From NCBI GenBank assembly GCA_021805545.1, contig JAJZFB010000055.1, positions 1 through 56,312 of the forward strand: 56,312 nt of DNA. Reading direction: 5' to 3'. This stretch comes from Pseudomonadota bacterium (lineage in GTDB: Bacteria; Pseudomonadota; Alphaproteobacteria; Acetobacterales; Acetobacteraceae). The notes under the pieces are model-generated. The model worked only from the letters and a program-made list of their open reading frames with translations, ran no database searches and was not told the origin of the DNA. Made by a program: the position numbers and the translations under genes. Each line of letters starts with the position of its first letter. The first letter of the stretch is position 1. Below, in pieces: positions 8,860 through 17,492 of the stretch.

Positions 8860-10131
8860 TTAGCTGAACCGCGCGAGCAACCCGCCGAAATTGCGGCGTT
8901 GCCAGAGATTCAGCGCGTTGGTGAGCATGTGGAGCTGGGTGCGCGCGGCTTCGCTGGTTTTGAAGCCTGTGTGGAAACGGTCATGCGCGGGGGATAGCCC
9001 GGGGAGCTGGGCGCGGATGATGGGCGGGGCGTCGAGCAGCCAGGCCATGGCCATGGTGGCGATGTAGAGGAACATATGCGTTTGCAATGTTTCCAGCGTG
9101 GCGGCGGCGCCGCCATGGGCGGCGTATTCGCGCAGGAACAGGGTGAGGAGCGCATCCAGTTCAGCGTCGAGCATGTCCGGCTCGGCGGCGCTGAGCGTGC
9201 CCCATAAGGCGTGGGCGATGTTCATTTGGCCAACGCGGCCCCAATCCATCAGGCCGCAGCGCAGCGCGCCGGATTCATCGTGCCAGAACCAGGCATTATC
9301 GAGATTGGCGTTCCAGTGGCACAGAGCGATGAGGCTGGGATCGCTGGTGAAGAAACGCTGGATGGCGTGCTCGTGGGTGAGGAAATGCGGCATGTCTTCG
9401 GCGAGTTGCGCGATGAAGGCTGGGTTTGCGATGTTTTCTGGCAGGAGCTTGGGAAATTCCTTGGCGAAGGTTCCGGTGCGGGCCGCGCGGTTGCGGAGCT
9501 GGCGGGCATCGTACCGGATGGGGTCGCATGCGGCGGCGGGATTATAGGGGAATAGCGTGTTGATGTCTGGGCCGAGCCTGCCAGCGCGGTGCGCGCCCGC
9601 GAGGCGGGCATTGGCGGTGATGACGGCATGGTAGCGGGCAAGCGCGTCCGGCAGCTCGTAATCCAGGCATTTTTCGTGGTGCGGGGCGATGCCGTTATGG
9701 CCGAAGGTGATTGTTTCAGTAATCAGCAGGCCGGTTTGGGATTCGGCGTGGTAGTCGCCGAACATGCAGGCGGGCACGTTGATGGGGAAGCCCGGGCGGC
9801 GGGAGATGGCGGCGAAACGGATTTCCGGGCCAAGCTGGTCGCGGCCGCGGTCGCGGATAGGGTCGTCGAAATCGCGTGAGAATTTGACGAAGAGGCTTTC
9901 GTGCAGGCCCGGGGCAGGATGGGCATAGGCTACGGACAGGAAAAACTTACGCCCAGTACTGCCACCTTTGCATTCTGTAATTTGGTTGATGCGCGTGACC
10001 GCGTTATTGGCGCCCAGCGTGCCCACGGCGCGGAAGGCGGCGGTTAGGAAATCCGCGCCACCTTTTTGCAGGGCTTCGCCATGGGCGGGAATCAGGAGAC
10101 CGGTATTATCGCCCCGCACCCAGCCGCTCAT
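8860..10131 (-). CDS. Aminoglycoside-phosphotransferase-fold (kinase-like) protein with altered catalytic motif
   Basis: 423 aa. The C-lobe shows the APH/choline-kinase fold hallmarks: the catalytic loop CHWNANLDNAWFW (His272, Asn279) and the Mg-binding motif LMDWG (Asp296). In the consensus HxDxxxxN loop the catalytic Asp is replaced by Asn274, so kinase activity is doubtful. Its start overlaps the stop of HyuA by 4 bp, so it is translated as the last gene of the HyuB-HyuA operon. Possibilities: a phosphotransferase using a neighbouring acid, or a pseudokinase that serves the HyuAB complex. A small-molecule kinase of the ecdysteroid/acyl-CoA-dehydrogenase-associated sort is the nearest relative I can suggest. 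Confidence 0.75.
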   Translation of the reverse strand: MSGWVRGDNTGLLIPAHGEALQKGGADFLTAAFRAVGTLGANNAVTRINQITECKGGSTGRKFFLSVAYAHPAPGLHESLFVKFSRDFDDPIRDRGRDQLGPEIRFAAISRRPGFPINVPACMFGDYHAESQTGLLITETITFGHNGIAPHHEKCLDYELPDALARYHAVITANARLAGAHRAGRLGPDINTLFPYNPAAACDPIRYDARQLRNRAARTGTFAKEFPKLLPENIANPAFIAQLAEDMPHFLTHEHAIQRFFTSDPSLIALCHWNANLDNAWFWHDESGALRCGLMDWGRVGQMNIAHALWGTLSAAEPDMLDAELDALLTLFLREYAAHGGAAATLETLQTHMFLYIATMAMAWLLDAPPIIRAQLPGLSPAHDRFHTGFKTSEAARTQLHMLTNALNLWQRRNFGGLLARFS

Positions 10132-12206
10132 GGCAGGCGGGTCAACTCGTAATCGCCTGCATCATCCACCCTTGCCTGCCAGCCGGGATAGACGACGATG
10201 GTGGTAAAAACCTCGTGGATGATGGCCGGGCCGGTGATGATGTGGCCGGGTTTGAGATTGTTGCCGAAAAAAATGGGGGTTTCCGCAAAGCCCTGGCCGA
10301 GATTGGCGCGGCGGGTTTTGGCCGGCGCGGTAGGCTGGGCGGGCGCCTGGAACCCCATGGCCATTGCGGGCGATGGGGTGACAACATGGGTGGCAAGGCG
10401 CACGCCAATGATTTCGGGCAGTTCATGCTCGCGTATATGGTTATATTCGGCGAGATGGCGCTTATTGAACATGGCAAGGGCGCGTTCGCCCAGCGCTTCA
10501 TCCGCGAAGGAAAGATCGTGCAGCGCGCCGTTGGGATGAATGTCGAACGTAAGGGCGAAATTCTGCCCCGCATAACGCATGTTGAGCTGGTAGTTTGCCA
10601 AAATGTGTTCAAGTTTGAAGTGGGCATCGGCGAAGAATTTTTCCGCACGCGTACCAAGCTCATTCCAGAGCGCTTTAAGGCGCGGAATATCGAGCGCGTT
10701 GACCTTGGCAGTGTAGGAGCGTTCTTCATCGATGCTGGGATTGGCAACGAGCGTGCCAAGCGCTGAGAAAGTGGGGGAGGCTTTGGGGACGAGAACGCGG
10801 GTGATGCCGAGATCGTCCGCCTGCACGGCGGCGAAGGCGGGGCCGTTGCCGCCATAGGCGAGCATGGTGAAGTTATGCGGCTCCACGCTGCCCTGGCTGG
10901 CGACGGTGCGGCGCACACCCTGCGTCATGTTGGCGTTGACGATGCGCCAGCAATCGAAGGCGGCATCCTCGGCGGAATAGCCCATTTCATCGCCCAGTTT
11001 CTGGAAGGCTTCCGCAACACCTTCGCGGCTGAGGCTGAAACTGCCGCCGGCGAAGGATTCTTCCGTGGAGAGTATGCCGAGCATGACCAGCGCGTCGGTA
11101 ACCGTGGGCTGAGCGCCGCCTTTGCCATAGGCGATGGGGCCGGGTTTGGCCCCGGCTGAGACCGGGCCAACCTTAAGGGCGCCGCCTTGCACATGGCAGA
11201 TGGAGCCACCGCCCGCGCCGAGCGTTTCCACCTTCACCATCGGCACGCCGATGAGGTAGCGGTGATGCATGCTCCAACCCGCCTCGGCGGGGGCCGTGCC
11301 ATTGATGACCAGCGACATATCGTAGGAGGTGCCGCCGAGATCGACGCAGAGCAGGTTGGGATGACCCTTGGCGGTGCCAACATAAGCGGAACCGGCCACG
11401 CCGCCCACGGGGCCGGAGGCGAGTACGCGGATGGGGGCCCCATCTATGTATTCCTTGGTCATCACGCCGCCATTGGCCTGCATCACGAGGAGCTGGCGGG
11501 GATAGCCGCCTTCCTTCAGGCGGGAAGCCAGACGTTCGATATAGGCGGTGACGGGGGGCGCGATATAGGCGTTGACCACCGTGGTGCTGGTGCGGTCGTA
11601 TTCCGGGCCGCGCGGCAGAACCTGGTGCGAGAGCGAGATGTTGGCGCCCGGAAGCTCCTCGGCAATGATTTCGCCAATACGTTTTTCGTGTGCCGGGTTG
11701 ATGAAGGAAAACAGCAAGGAGACAGCAACGGATTTTACGCCTTGCTTGCGGAGTTTGCGGCAGGCGGCGCGGACGGAGGATTCGTCCAGCGGTTTGTGGA
11801 TGGAACCGTTGAACAGCACGCGCTCGGAAACCGTGAGACGGCGGCGGCGCGGGGTGATTTGCTTGGGCGGGGCCAGGCGGACATCCCAGATGTCTTCCTT
11901 GAAACCACGGCGATATTCGATCTCGTCGCGGAAGCCTTCCGTGGTGATGAGGCCGGTGAGCGCGCCATTCATTTCGATGAGCGTGTTATCAGCCACGGTG
12001 GTGGCGTGGACGCTGGCATCGCATTGGCCCAGGAAATCGCGCAACGGAAGGCCTTCTTTACCAGCCAGTATTTCCAGACCGTTCATCACGCCTATCGAGC
12101 GGTCCTCGGGCGTGGAGAGGTTTTTGTGAACAATGACCTGCGTACCTTTAAGGAGCGCGAAATCGGTGAATGTGCCGCCAATATCGATACCAACGCGATA
12201 ACCCAT
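10128..12206 (-). CDS. Hydantoinase/oxoprolinase family subunit A (HyuA-like)
   Basis: 692 aa. The N-terminus YRVGIDIGGTFTDFALL is the ATP-binding phosphate loop of the actin-like HyuA/5-oxoprolinase A fold; CVDLGGTSYDMSLV and VETLGAGGGSICHV are further family blocks. Family members work with HyuB to hydrolyse hydantoins or 5-oxoproline, or to carboxylate acetone and acetophenone, in all cases with ATP. The gene follows hyuB by 44 bp, with a GGGAG ribosome site before the ATG, and overlaps the kinase-like gene by 4 bp. The sequence does not tell which of these reactions is performed; the nearby oxygenase genes favour a catabolic carboxylase or amidase. Confidence 0.92.
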   Translation of the reverse strand: MGYRVGIDIGGTFTDFALLKGTQVIVHKNLSTPEDRSIGVMNGLEILAGKEGLPLRDFLGQCDASVHATTVADNTLIEMNGALTGLITTEGFRDEIEYRRGFKEDIWDVRLAPPKQITPRRRRLTVSERVLFNGSIHKPLDESSVRAACRKLRKQGVKSVAVSLLFSFINPAHEKRIGEIIAEELPGANISLSHQVLPRGPEYDRTSTTVVNAYIAPPVTAYIERLASRLKEGGYPRQLLVMQANGGVMTKEYIDGAPIRVLASGPVGGVAGSAYVGTAKGHPNLLCVDLGGTSYDMSLVINGTAPAEAGWSMHHRYLIGVPMVKVETLGAGGGSICHVQGGALKVGPVSAGAKPGPIAYGKGGAQPTVTDALVMLGILSTEESFAGGSFSLSREGVAEAFQKLGDEMGYSAEDAAFDCWRIVNANMTQGVRRTVASQGSVEPHNFTMLAYGGNGPAFAAVQADDLGITRVLVPKASPTFSALGTLVANPSIDEERSYTAKVNALDIPRLKALWNELGTRAEKFFADAHFKLEHILANYQLNMRYAGQNFALTFDIHPNGALHDLSFADEALGERALAMFNKRHLAEYNHIREHELPEIIGVRLATHVVTPSPAMAMGFQAPAQPTAPAKTRRANLGQGFAETPIFFGNNLKPGHIITGPAIIHEVFTTIVVYPGWQARVDDAGDYELTRLP

Positions 12207-12250
12207 TTTGCTCCCTCGTCCGGCGGCGCCGGGTTGTTCCTAAAAATTCG

Positions 12251-14059
12251 TCAGGCGGCTTTGCGCATTTGCGCGCGCAATTGCTCCGTCGCCGCGTAAT
12301 CGACCGCCAGATCGTAGTCTTCCAGACTGCCGGTAAGGACCACGCCGTAGGCTTCCCGCGCGGCTTTCAGGCTTACATATTCGTCCAGCACGTCTTCCTT
12401 CACCGCATCGGGGTTGCGTGACAGTGCCGGGCCAAAGCCCGCGCCGCCGCCATGCTGGTAGGCGATGGTAGCACCTGCCGGGAGCTGGGCCTGGGCGGTG
12501 CGCTCGATCTTGCGCTCGTTGGGCGAGCCGACCTCGAAATAATTTGTGTATGGAATGGCGTCTTCCCCGCCGCACATGCCGCGCAGCGGGTGGTCGGCGG
12601 AGACCATCCAGGCCACTGCCATGGTAGGGGCGAGAACGGTTTTGACGTTGAGGCTGCCCGGCGCGCCGCGCCATTGGCCTGCGCCGCCGCCATCGGTTTT
12701 CATCTCGCGGCTGACATTGAGGATGGGGAAGCGCATTTCCGCATCCTCGGCTTCCGACAACAAAAGATTGCCGAGGCTGACCGGGCATGAACCCCAGCCA
12801 TCTATGCCTTGCACGGCGGAGGCATCCATGGAGCGGCAATCCACACCCTGGTCCATCCACATCATGCCGCTGGCATCGAACCCCATGACGGCATTGGGCA
12901 TGCCTATTTTGTAGAGCTGCGGCGCGGCGCGCTCTGGCACCACCTGGCTGAGCGCAAGGCACGTGGCTTCGGTAATCTCGCTGGCTGGGTGGAAGGAGCC
13001 AAGCGCGGCGGGCTTGCCCGGCGGCGGCTGGGCGATGCAGCCCGCGGGGATGATGATATCAACAGCGTTGAACAGGCCTTCATTCTTGTCGATAGACGGG
13101 TCGATGGCCGCACCCACCTGGGTCATGACGTAGGAGCGGCTATTGGCGAAGGTGTTCCACACGCCGACGAGATTCTGGCGGTCATCCGTGCCGGTAAGGT
13201 CAACGGTGAGCTGATCGCCCTGCACCGTGCAGGCCACATGCACCTTGATGTCGCGCGTGCCTGCCGTGTCGTGGTCGATGAGCACCGTGCCTTCGTAAAC
13301 GCCATTGGGCCAGGCGGAAACTTCCTCGCGCATGCGCTTCTCGCTATGGGCGATGGCATGGTTGATGGCGGCCTTTACCACATCGGCTCCGTGCTTGCGG
13401 ATCATGCCCTGCAATTTTACCGCCGCCTGCTCCACGCCGCCGATCATGGCGGCGAGGTCGCCGCCGAACGTGGCGAAGCGGTTATTGCGCTCCAGCATGT
13501 GGATGACATCCTTGCGCTTACTGCCACGATGCACGAGTTTGAGGCAGGGGTAGCACACGCCCTCGGTGTAGATGTCCGTTGCCTCCAGCGTGAAGCCGCC
13601 TGGGTCCTTGCCGCCCGTGTCGCCCTGGTGGGCCTGCAGGGTCTGGAACAGGATCAGCTCGCCGGTATCATCGAATACCGGCGCATAGACGCAATAATCG
13701 GGCAGATGGCCGCCGCCATATTCGGGGTCGTTGGAGAGCAGCACGTCGCCAGGGCCGATGTCGTAAGTCTCCATGTTCATCAGCGCCCAGCGCACCATCA
13801 TCTGGTTGACGAAGGTGAGGTGCGGCGTGCCGATGGCGCCCATGGCGAGGCGGCCATGCGCATCGACGATGGCGGCGTTACGCTCGTTGGAGGAGTTGAT
13901 GATGGGCGAGGACGCGGCGCGGCCAAGATGGGTGGCGGCTTCGAAACAGATTGTCTCGAACGCACCCCTAATGATGCTGGCCGTGACGGAATCGATATTT
14001 ACGCCTGTGGGCAGCGGTGGCCGCGCGGCGGCGAGCTTGGCATTCAGTTCGTAAGACAT
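12251..14059 (-). CDS. Hydantoinase/oxoprolinase family subunit B (HyuB-like)
   Basis: 602 aa, the usual HyuB length (500-600). Family blocks seen: GAFETICFEAATHLGRAASSP, LTFVNQMM, PGDVLLSNDPEYGGGHLPDY, QAHQGDTGG and the Gly-rich DGGGAGQWRGAPG near residue 470. It forms the partner of HyuA in an ATP-dependent complex. The ATG at 14059 has a GGGGGAG ribosome site 8 nt upstream and is preferred to the in-frame TTG at 14080. The small gene 14077-14280 precedes it by 17 bp and hyuA follows, giving a four-gene operon with the kinase-like protein. Confidence 0.93.
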   Translation of the reverse strand: MSYELNAKLAAARPPLPTGVNIDSVTASIIRGAFETICFEAATHLGRAASSPIINSSNERNAAIVDAHGRLAMGAIGTPHLTFVNQMMVRWALMNMETYDIGPGDVLLSNDPEYGGGHLPDYCVYAPVFDDTGELILFQTLQAHQGDTGGKDPGGFTLEATDIYTEGVCYPCLKLVHRGSKRKDVIHMLERNNRFATFGGDLAAMIGGVEQAAVKLQGMIRKHGADVVKAAINHAIAHSEKRMREEVSAWPNGVYEGTVLIDHDTAGTRDIKVHVACTVQGDQLTVDLTGTDDRQNLVGVWNTFANSRSYVMTQVGAAIDPSIDKNEGLFNAVDIIIPAGCIAQPPPGKPAALGSFHPASEITEATCLALSQVVPERAAPQLYKIGMPNAVMGFDASGMMWMDQGVDCRSMDASAVQGIDGWGSCPVSLGNLLLSEAEDAEMRFPILNVSREMKTDGGGAGQWRGAPGSLNVKTVLAPTMAVAWMVSADHPLRGMCGGEDAIPYTNYFEVGSPNERKIERTAQAQLPAGATIAYQHGGGAGFGPALSRNPDAVKEDVLDEYVSLKAAREAYGVVLTGSLEDYDLAVDYAATEQLRAQMRKAA

Positions 14060-14076
14060 GGCAGTGACTCCCCCAT

Positions 14077-14280
14077 TCAATGTTCGGTGACGCTGGGGCC
14101 GGCATCGTTGAACAGGAAGCCGGTGGCGGCCTCGTCCGCCGAGGCGGGCATGGCGCTGCCGCCAGGGCGGTAGACGCTGACAACCATGCCGAGATCGAGA
14201 TGGCCACCAGATTGCACGCGCAGTTCGGCACCGGCCAGGTCTCGCTTCTCGTGCTGCTGCTGTCTGGCGTTACGACGCAT
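14077..14280 (-). CDS. Small protein preceding HyuB (unknown)
   Basis: 67 aa, no family recognised. It has a charged, Gln/Arg-rich start (MRRNARQQQHEKRD), then a short strand-rich part (AELRVQSGGHLDLGMVVSVY) and an acidic end. The ATG at 14280 follows a good ribosome site (GGGAG, 6 nt), whereas the TTG two codons upstream does not. It lies 17 bp upstream of HyuB in the same direction and is first in the operon. Acetone and acetophenone carboxylases have small extra subunits beside their Hyu-like ones, so a subunit role is possible, but no Zn-binding Cys motif is visible. Confidence 0.6.
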   Translation of the reverse strand: MRRNARQQQHEKRDLAGAELRVQSGGHLDLGMVVSVYRPGGSAMPASADEAATGFLFNDAGPSVTEH

Positions 14281-14485
14281 CTCCAACTCCCTTGCTCCGG
14301 CCCGAAGGCACAGCTTGACCAGGAGTAGCTACGCGCCACCCTTTAGAGCCGCAAGCTGGTGCCAGCCATGCTGCAATCTGCGGCAAGCGGGGCTGCGTTG
14401 GGGGAACAATGGGGTAAGGCGGAGTGTGATTGAAGGATGGCAAGCCGGGCCGCCATAAGGGCGGGTTGGCTGTGGAGGGTGCATA

Positions 14486-14803
14486 TTGCTTATGCAAGCT
14501 GAATTTACGCGGGTGGCACGGGTGGAGGAACTGCCGCCAGGGGCCAAGCATGTGGCCGAGATCAACGGCAAAGCGGTTCTGCTATGTAATTCAAACGGCA
14601 AGGTTTTTGCCATCTCGAACATATGCTCCCATGCCGAGGAAAAGCTGGATTGCGGGCGCATGGGGAATGGCTGGATTGCCTGCCCCATCCATGGCGCGCG
14701 CTTTGACCTGGCCACGGGCAAGGCCAAGAATCCACCCGCCAAACAGCCAATTGCGGTGTATGCGGTGCGGCTGGAAGAGGGCTGGATAGAGGTGGCGGCG
14801 TGA
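14486..14803 (+). CDS. Rieske-type [2Fe-2S] ferredoxin (non-haem iron oxygenase ferredoxin component)
   Basis: 105 aa. Complete Rieske motif: CSH near residue 48 and CPIHG about 17 residues later (C-x-H...C-x2-H), ligating a [2Fe-2S] cluster. Size and layout match BphF/NdoA-type ferredoxins that carry electrons to ring-hydroxylating oxygenases; the likely partner is the oxygenase alpha subunit at 23.6 kb. The TTG at 14486 is used because GGAGG sits 7 nt upstream; ATG 14492 is the alternative (13-nt spacing). It is divergent from the Hyu operon, so the 14281-14485 interval should hold both promoters. Confidence 0.9.
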   Translation: MLMQAEFTRVARVEELPPGAKHVAEINGKAVLLCNSNGKVFAISNICSHAEEKLDCGRMGNGWIACPIHGARFDLATGKAKNPPAKQPIAVYAVRLEEGWIEVAA

Positions 14804-14957
14804 GTGCCGGGCAGCGTATCGTGAAAGCGATTTTTTGCCTTTTACCTTGTTCGTGCGGCTTGGCTGGCCTATGCTGTGCTGCCCGCGAAGCTGCCCGCGG
14901 CACAAGGCGCCAAGAGACCCAAGAGATAAAGCGTTAAGGGCGGAAGGAGACCGGCAT

Positions 14958-15944
14958 TTGCCTGTACTGGCTTTTGACATGACAAGCGCGAACCATGAGC
15001 ACCGGCGCCATGAGTTCCGTGGCAAGAACAATAGCGATTATTATGAGGGCGAGCTTCGCGCCATCTCGCCGCGCGATGTTGACATGCGCATCGAGAAAAG
15101 CGTGGCCGGGGAATATTGCATCTACAAGCTCACCTCGCGTTCGGGCCTCGCCTTCCGCCGTTCCTGGGCGCATATACGGTCCGACAAGACGAATGTGACC
15201 GTGTTCTGGTTTGTCCGGCGCGGGCGGATTACCGTGTCCTCCCCCGGCGTGAAGCACGACATTAGCCCGCAGGAATGTGCCGTGACGCGCTCTTGCCGTC
15301 CCTTCAACATGGAGCTGACCCCGGATAAAAACGGCTTGCTGGAAGTGATGCATGTTGTCGTGCCCTCACACGAACTACATGCCATTATCAGCGACGGGCT
15401 GGAAGCAGGCCGGCCTTTTCCGGCCTCGAAGGGCGATTTATTTCTGGCTGAACGGATTTTTACGATGCTGTTCGACGAAGATGACCAGATCGATGCTGAT
15501 ATTTCCGAGCAGCTTGTGCGCACCTTGCTGACCGGGCTTGGTAAATCCATCGCCAAATTCAGCGGGCCACCAGCGCAGCGCAGCTCGATTGCTGAAAAAC
15601 GTGTTGCAGACATTAAAAATTGTATCAACCGGCATATCGCCAACCCGGATTTGAATGCGCGCATGGTGGCGGAGCGCTGTGGCATTTCGTTGCGGTATCT
15701 GTGCCATATTCTCAAAAAGAACAACCTCTCCTTCTCCACGCTCATTTGGGAGCGGCGTATAGAAATGGCGGAGGCCTGGCTGAAAGACACTGCGATGCAA
15801 CATCATCTGGTATGCGAGATTGCGTATCTGGTGGGATTCAAGAGCAGCGCGCATTTCAGCCGCATGTTCAAGGCCCGTTTTGGCGTGGCGCCGCGCGAAT
15901 ACCGCGAGGCACATATGGGCAAGCCAGCCGAGCCGGCTTTGTGA
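14958..15944 (+). CDS. AraC-family transcriptional regulator
   Basis: 328 aa. The C-terminal ~100 residues hold two helix-turn-helix units: the first around MVAERCGISLRYLCHILKKN, the second around CEIAYLVGFKSSAHFSRMFKARFG, followed by the family end motif PREYR. The N-terminal ~200 residues resemble the AraC_binding_2 (cupin-like) sensor found in FeaR/AlkS-type regulators of aromatic catabolism. The start is taken at TTG 14958, where a GGAAGGAG site lies 8 nt upstream; ATG 14979 is in frame but has no ribosome site at the right distance. Embedded in the oxygenase region, so probably its activator. Confidence 0.88.
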   Translation: MPVLAFDMTSANHEHRRHEFRGKNNSDYYEGELRAISPRDVDMRIEKSVAGEYCIYKLTSRSGLAFRRSWAHIRSDKTNVTVFWFVRRGRITVSSPGVKHDISPQECAVTRSCRPFNMELTPDKNGLLEVMHVVVPSHELHAIISDGLEAGRPFPASKGDLFLAERIFTMLFDEDDQIDADISEQLVRTLLTGLGKSIAKFSGPPAQRSSIAEKRVADIKNCINRHIANPDLNARMVAERCGISLRYLCHILKKNNLSFSTLIWERRIEMAEAWLKDTAMQHHLVCEIAYLVGFKSSAHFSRMFKARFGVAPREYREAHMGKPAEPAL

Positions 15945-16077
15945 GACCACCGCGGCGCGGATAAAACGCCCGAGTGCATGTTATGATGACTGCGGGTGCA
16001 ATGCGGCCGCTGCGCGGTTTACCTTTGCCATGCAAGGTGGCAAAGGCCGTGCACAGATCATGTTCCGGGGAAAAACC

Positions 16078-16509
16078 ATGGAGAGTCTGCAGCGCCTGCA
16101 GGCCATTGAGGAGATAAGGCTGCTCAAGGCGCGCTATTTCCGCTTCATGGATACCAAGCAATGGGCCGCGCTGGCGGATTTGTTCATGCCGGATTTACAG
16201 GTGCTGAGGCCGGATGGCGGGGTTTACCTGCAAGGCGGTGCGGAATTTGCCGCGAGCCTGAAGCATTCGCTGGAGCATAGCGTATCTGTGCATCAGGGGT
16301 TTATGGGAGAAATTGAGATTCTCGGCGCGGAAAATGCTACCGGCATCTGGGCCATGCAGGATGTGATTGAGTGGCACGGCAAGCACCCGGTGCAGGGGTG
16401 GAAGTCGATTATCGGCCGCGGCCATTACCATGAGACCTACCGCAAGCATGAGCGCGCCTGGCGCATTGCCAGCCTGTGCCTGATTAGGCTGCGGCTGGAT
16501 ACCGCTTGA
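16078..16509 (+). CDS. SnoaL/NTF2-like polyketide cyclase-dehydratase fold protein
   Basis: 143 aa. The start LQRLQAIEEIRLLKARYFRFMDTKQWAALADLF is the typical SnoaL-like/NTF2 opening (helices 1-2 with the R-Y-F-x3-D motif), and the C-terminal strand block RGHYHETYRKHERAWRIASL closes the cone-shaped fold. In catabolic clusters such proteins act as dehydratases, isomerases or small oxygenase subunits; residues do not decide between them. The ATG at 16078 follows GGGGA; the open frame upstream overlaps the AraC gene. The stop falls just before the next gene's start, so the two are probably coupled. Confidence 0.82.
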   Translation: MESLQRLQAIEEIRLLKARYFRFMDTKQWAALADLFMPDLQVLRPDGGVYLQGGAEFAASLKHSLEHSVSVHQGFMGEIEILGAENATGIWAMQDVIEWHGKHPVQGWKSIIGRGHYHETYRKHERAWRIASLCLIRLRLDTA

Positions 16510-16526
16510 GACTATTTTATGTGGGA

Positions 16527-17483
16527 ATGAAGCACGCCATGAATGATTTGCCGATGGCCGACCGGTTTTCCGGCGGCCGCAACGAGAACCCGTATTGGAA
16601 TGAGAGCGTCTGGTTCTCGATTTCCAAGCCAGAAGAAAAGCTGCACGGATTTGTGCAATATTATTTCCGCCCCAATATGGGCATGCTGAATGGCGGGCCG
16701 GTGTTGTGGGACCCGAGCGGGACGTTGCAGTGGAATTGCCTGTATTACAACTGGAGCCATTTGCAGGCGATGCCGCCTGGTGCAGAGAAGTTCAACATGC
16801 AGGCGCGTAATTCGCTGACCGTGAAGGTGCTGGAGCCGCTTACGCGTTATTCCATTGGGTACGACAAGGACGGGGTGAAGATCGGCCTGGTTTGGGAGGC
16901 GATTGGCCCTGTGCATGAGTTGAATACAGGCGATTCCGGGCAGCAGAAGACGGCGAAATTTCATATCGAACAGCCCGGACGGATAAAGGGAACGATATGG
17001 ATTGATGCGCGGAAGATCGAGATTGATTGTTTCTCGATGCGCGATACTTCGTTTGGGCCGCGCGATTATGAAGCGCTGGCGGCGGGCGGGTATTTCTGGG
17101 GGATTGCGGCCAACAGTTCGTTTCATGCCATTGCCATGGGCGATGGCGATGAGCAGCGCGTGATTGGCGGTTATATCTACAAGGATGGCAAGCTGGCGAG
17201 TTTGGCCTCTGGCACGCGCAAGGTTGTGGAGTTTGGTAAATACGGGCCGAAGCGCGTGGTGTTTGAGGCTACGGATAAAACAGGCCGGGCGATGCGCGCC
17301 ACGGGTGTTCTGGAAGATGGGCTTATTTTCACGGGTTATACGGACCATACGGTGGTGTGGTCGCTCCTCCGCTGGGAATGGAATGGGGTTGAACATTGGG
17401 GTGATAACCAGGAATTCAGCCCCCTCACCCGCTTTCGCGATATTGCGCGCGGTGTGATTCCGGCTGGTCATAAAAAGCAATAG
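16527..17483 (+). CDS. AttH/DUF7064-DUF7065-like protein of catabolic clusters
   Basis: 318 aa, no signal peptide or membrane helix. Dominated by Trp/Tyr/Gly-rich beta strands (PYWNESVWFSISKP, GVKIGLVWEAIGPVHEL, ISMRDTSFGPRDY-like block with DTSFGPRD, YFWGIAANSSFHAI, RWEWNGVEHWGDNQEFSP), consistent with a double lipocalin-like barrel as in AttH/DUF7064-7065 families. Such proteins recur near steroid, terpenoid and aromatic oxygenase genes, but their activity is not established. A role in binding or isomerising a hydrophobic substrate is an inference. The start may instead be ATG 16539, which has better ribosome-site spacing. Closely coupled to the NTF2-like gene. Confidence 0.7.
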   Translation: MKHAMNDLPMADRFSGGRNENPYWNESVWFSISKPEEKLHGFVQYYFRPNMGMLNGGPVLWDPSGTLQWNCLYYNWSHLQAMPPGAEKFNMQARNSLTVKVLEPLTRYSIGYDKDGVKIGLVWEAIGPVHELNTGDSGQQKTAKFHIEQPGRIKGTIWIDARKIEIDCFSMRDTSFGPRDYEALAAGGYFWGIAANSSFHAIAMGDGDEQRVIGGYIYKDGKLASLASGTRKVVEFGKYGPKRVVFEATDKTGRAMRATGVLEDGLIFTGYTDHTVVWSLLRWEWNGVEHWGDNQEFSPLTRFRDIARGVIPAGHKKQ

Positions 17484-17492
17484 GGAGCAAAC

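Noticed and set aside
7415-8870. Integrated element using tRNA-Gly as attachment site
   Set aside because: No integrase and no repeat of the tRNA 3' end downstream of the acyltransferase was found.
12809-14173. 454-codon plus-strand frame opposite HyuB
   Set aside because: Shadow of HyuB; no independent evidence such as a ribosome site or family match.
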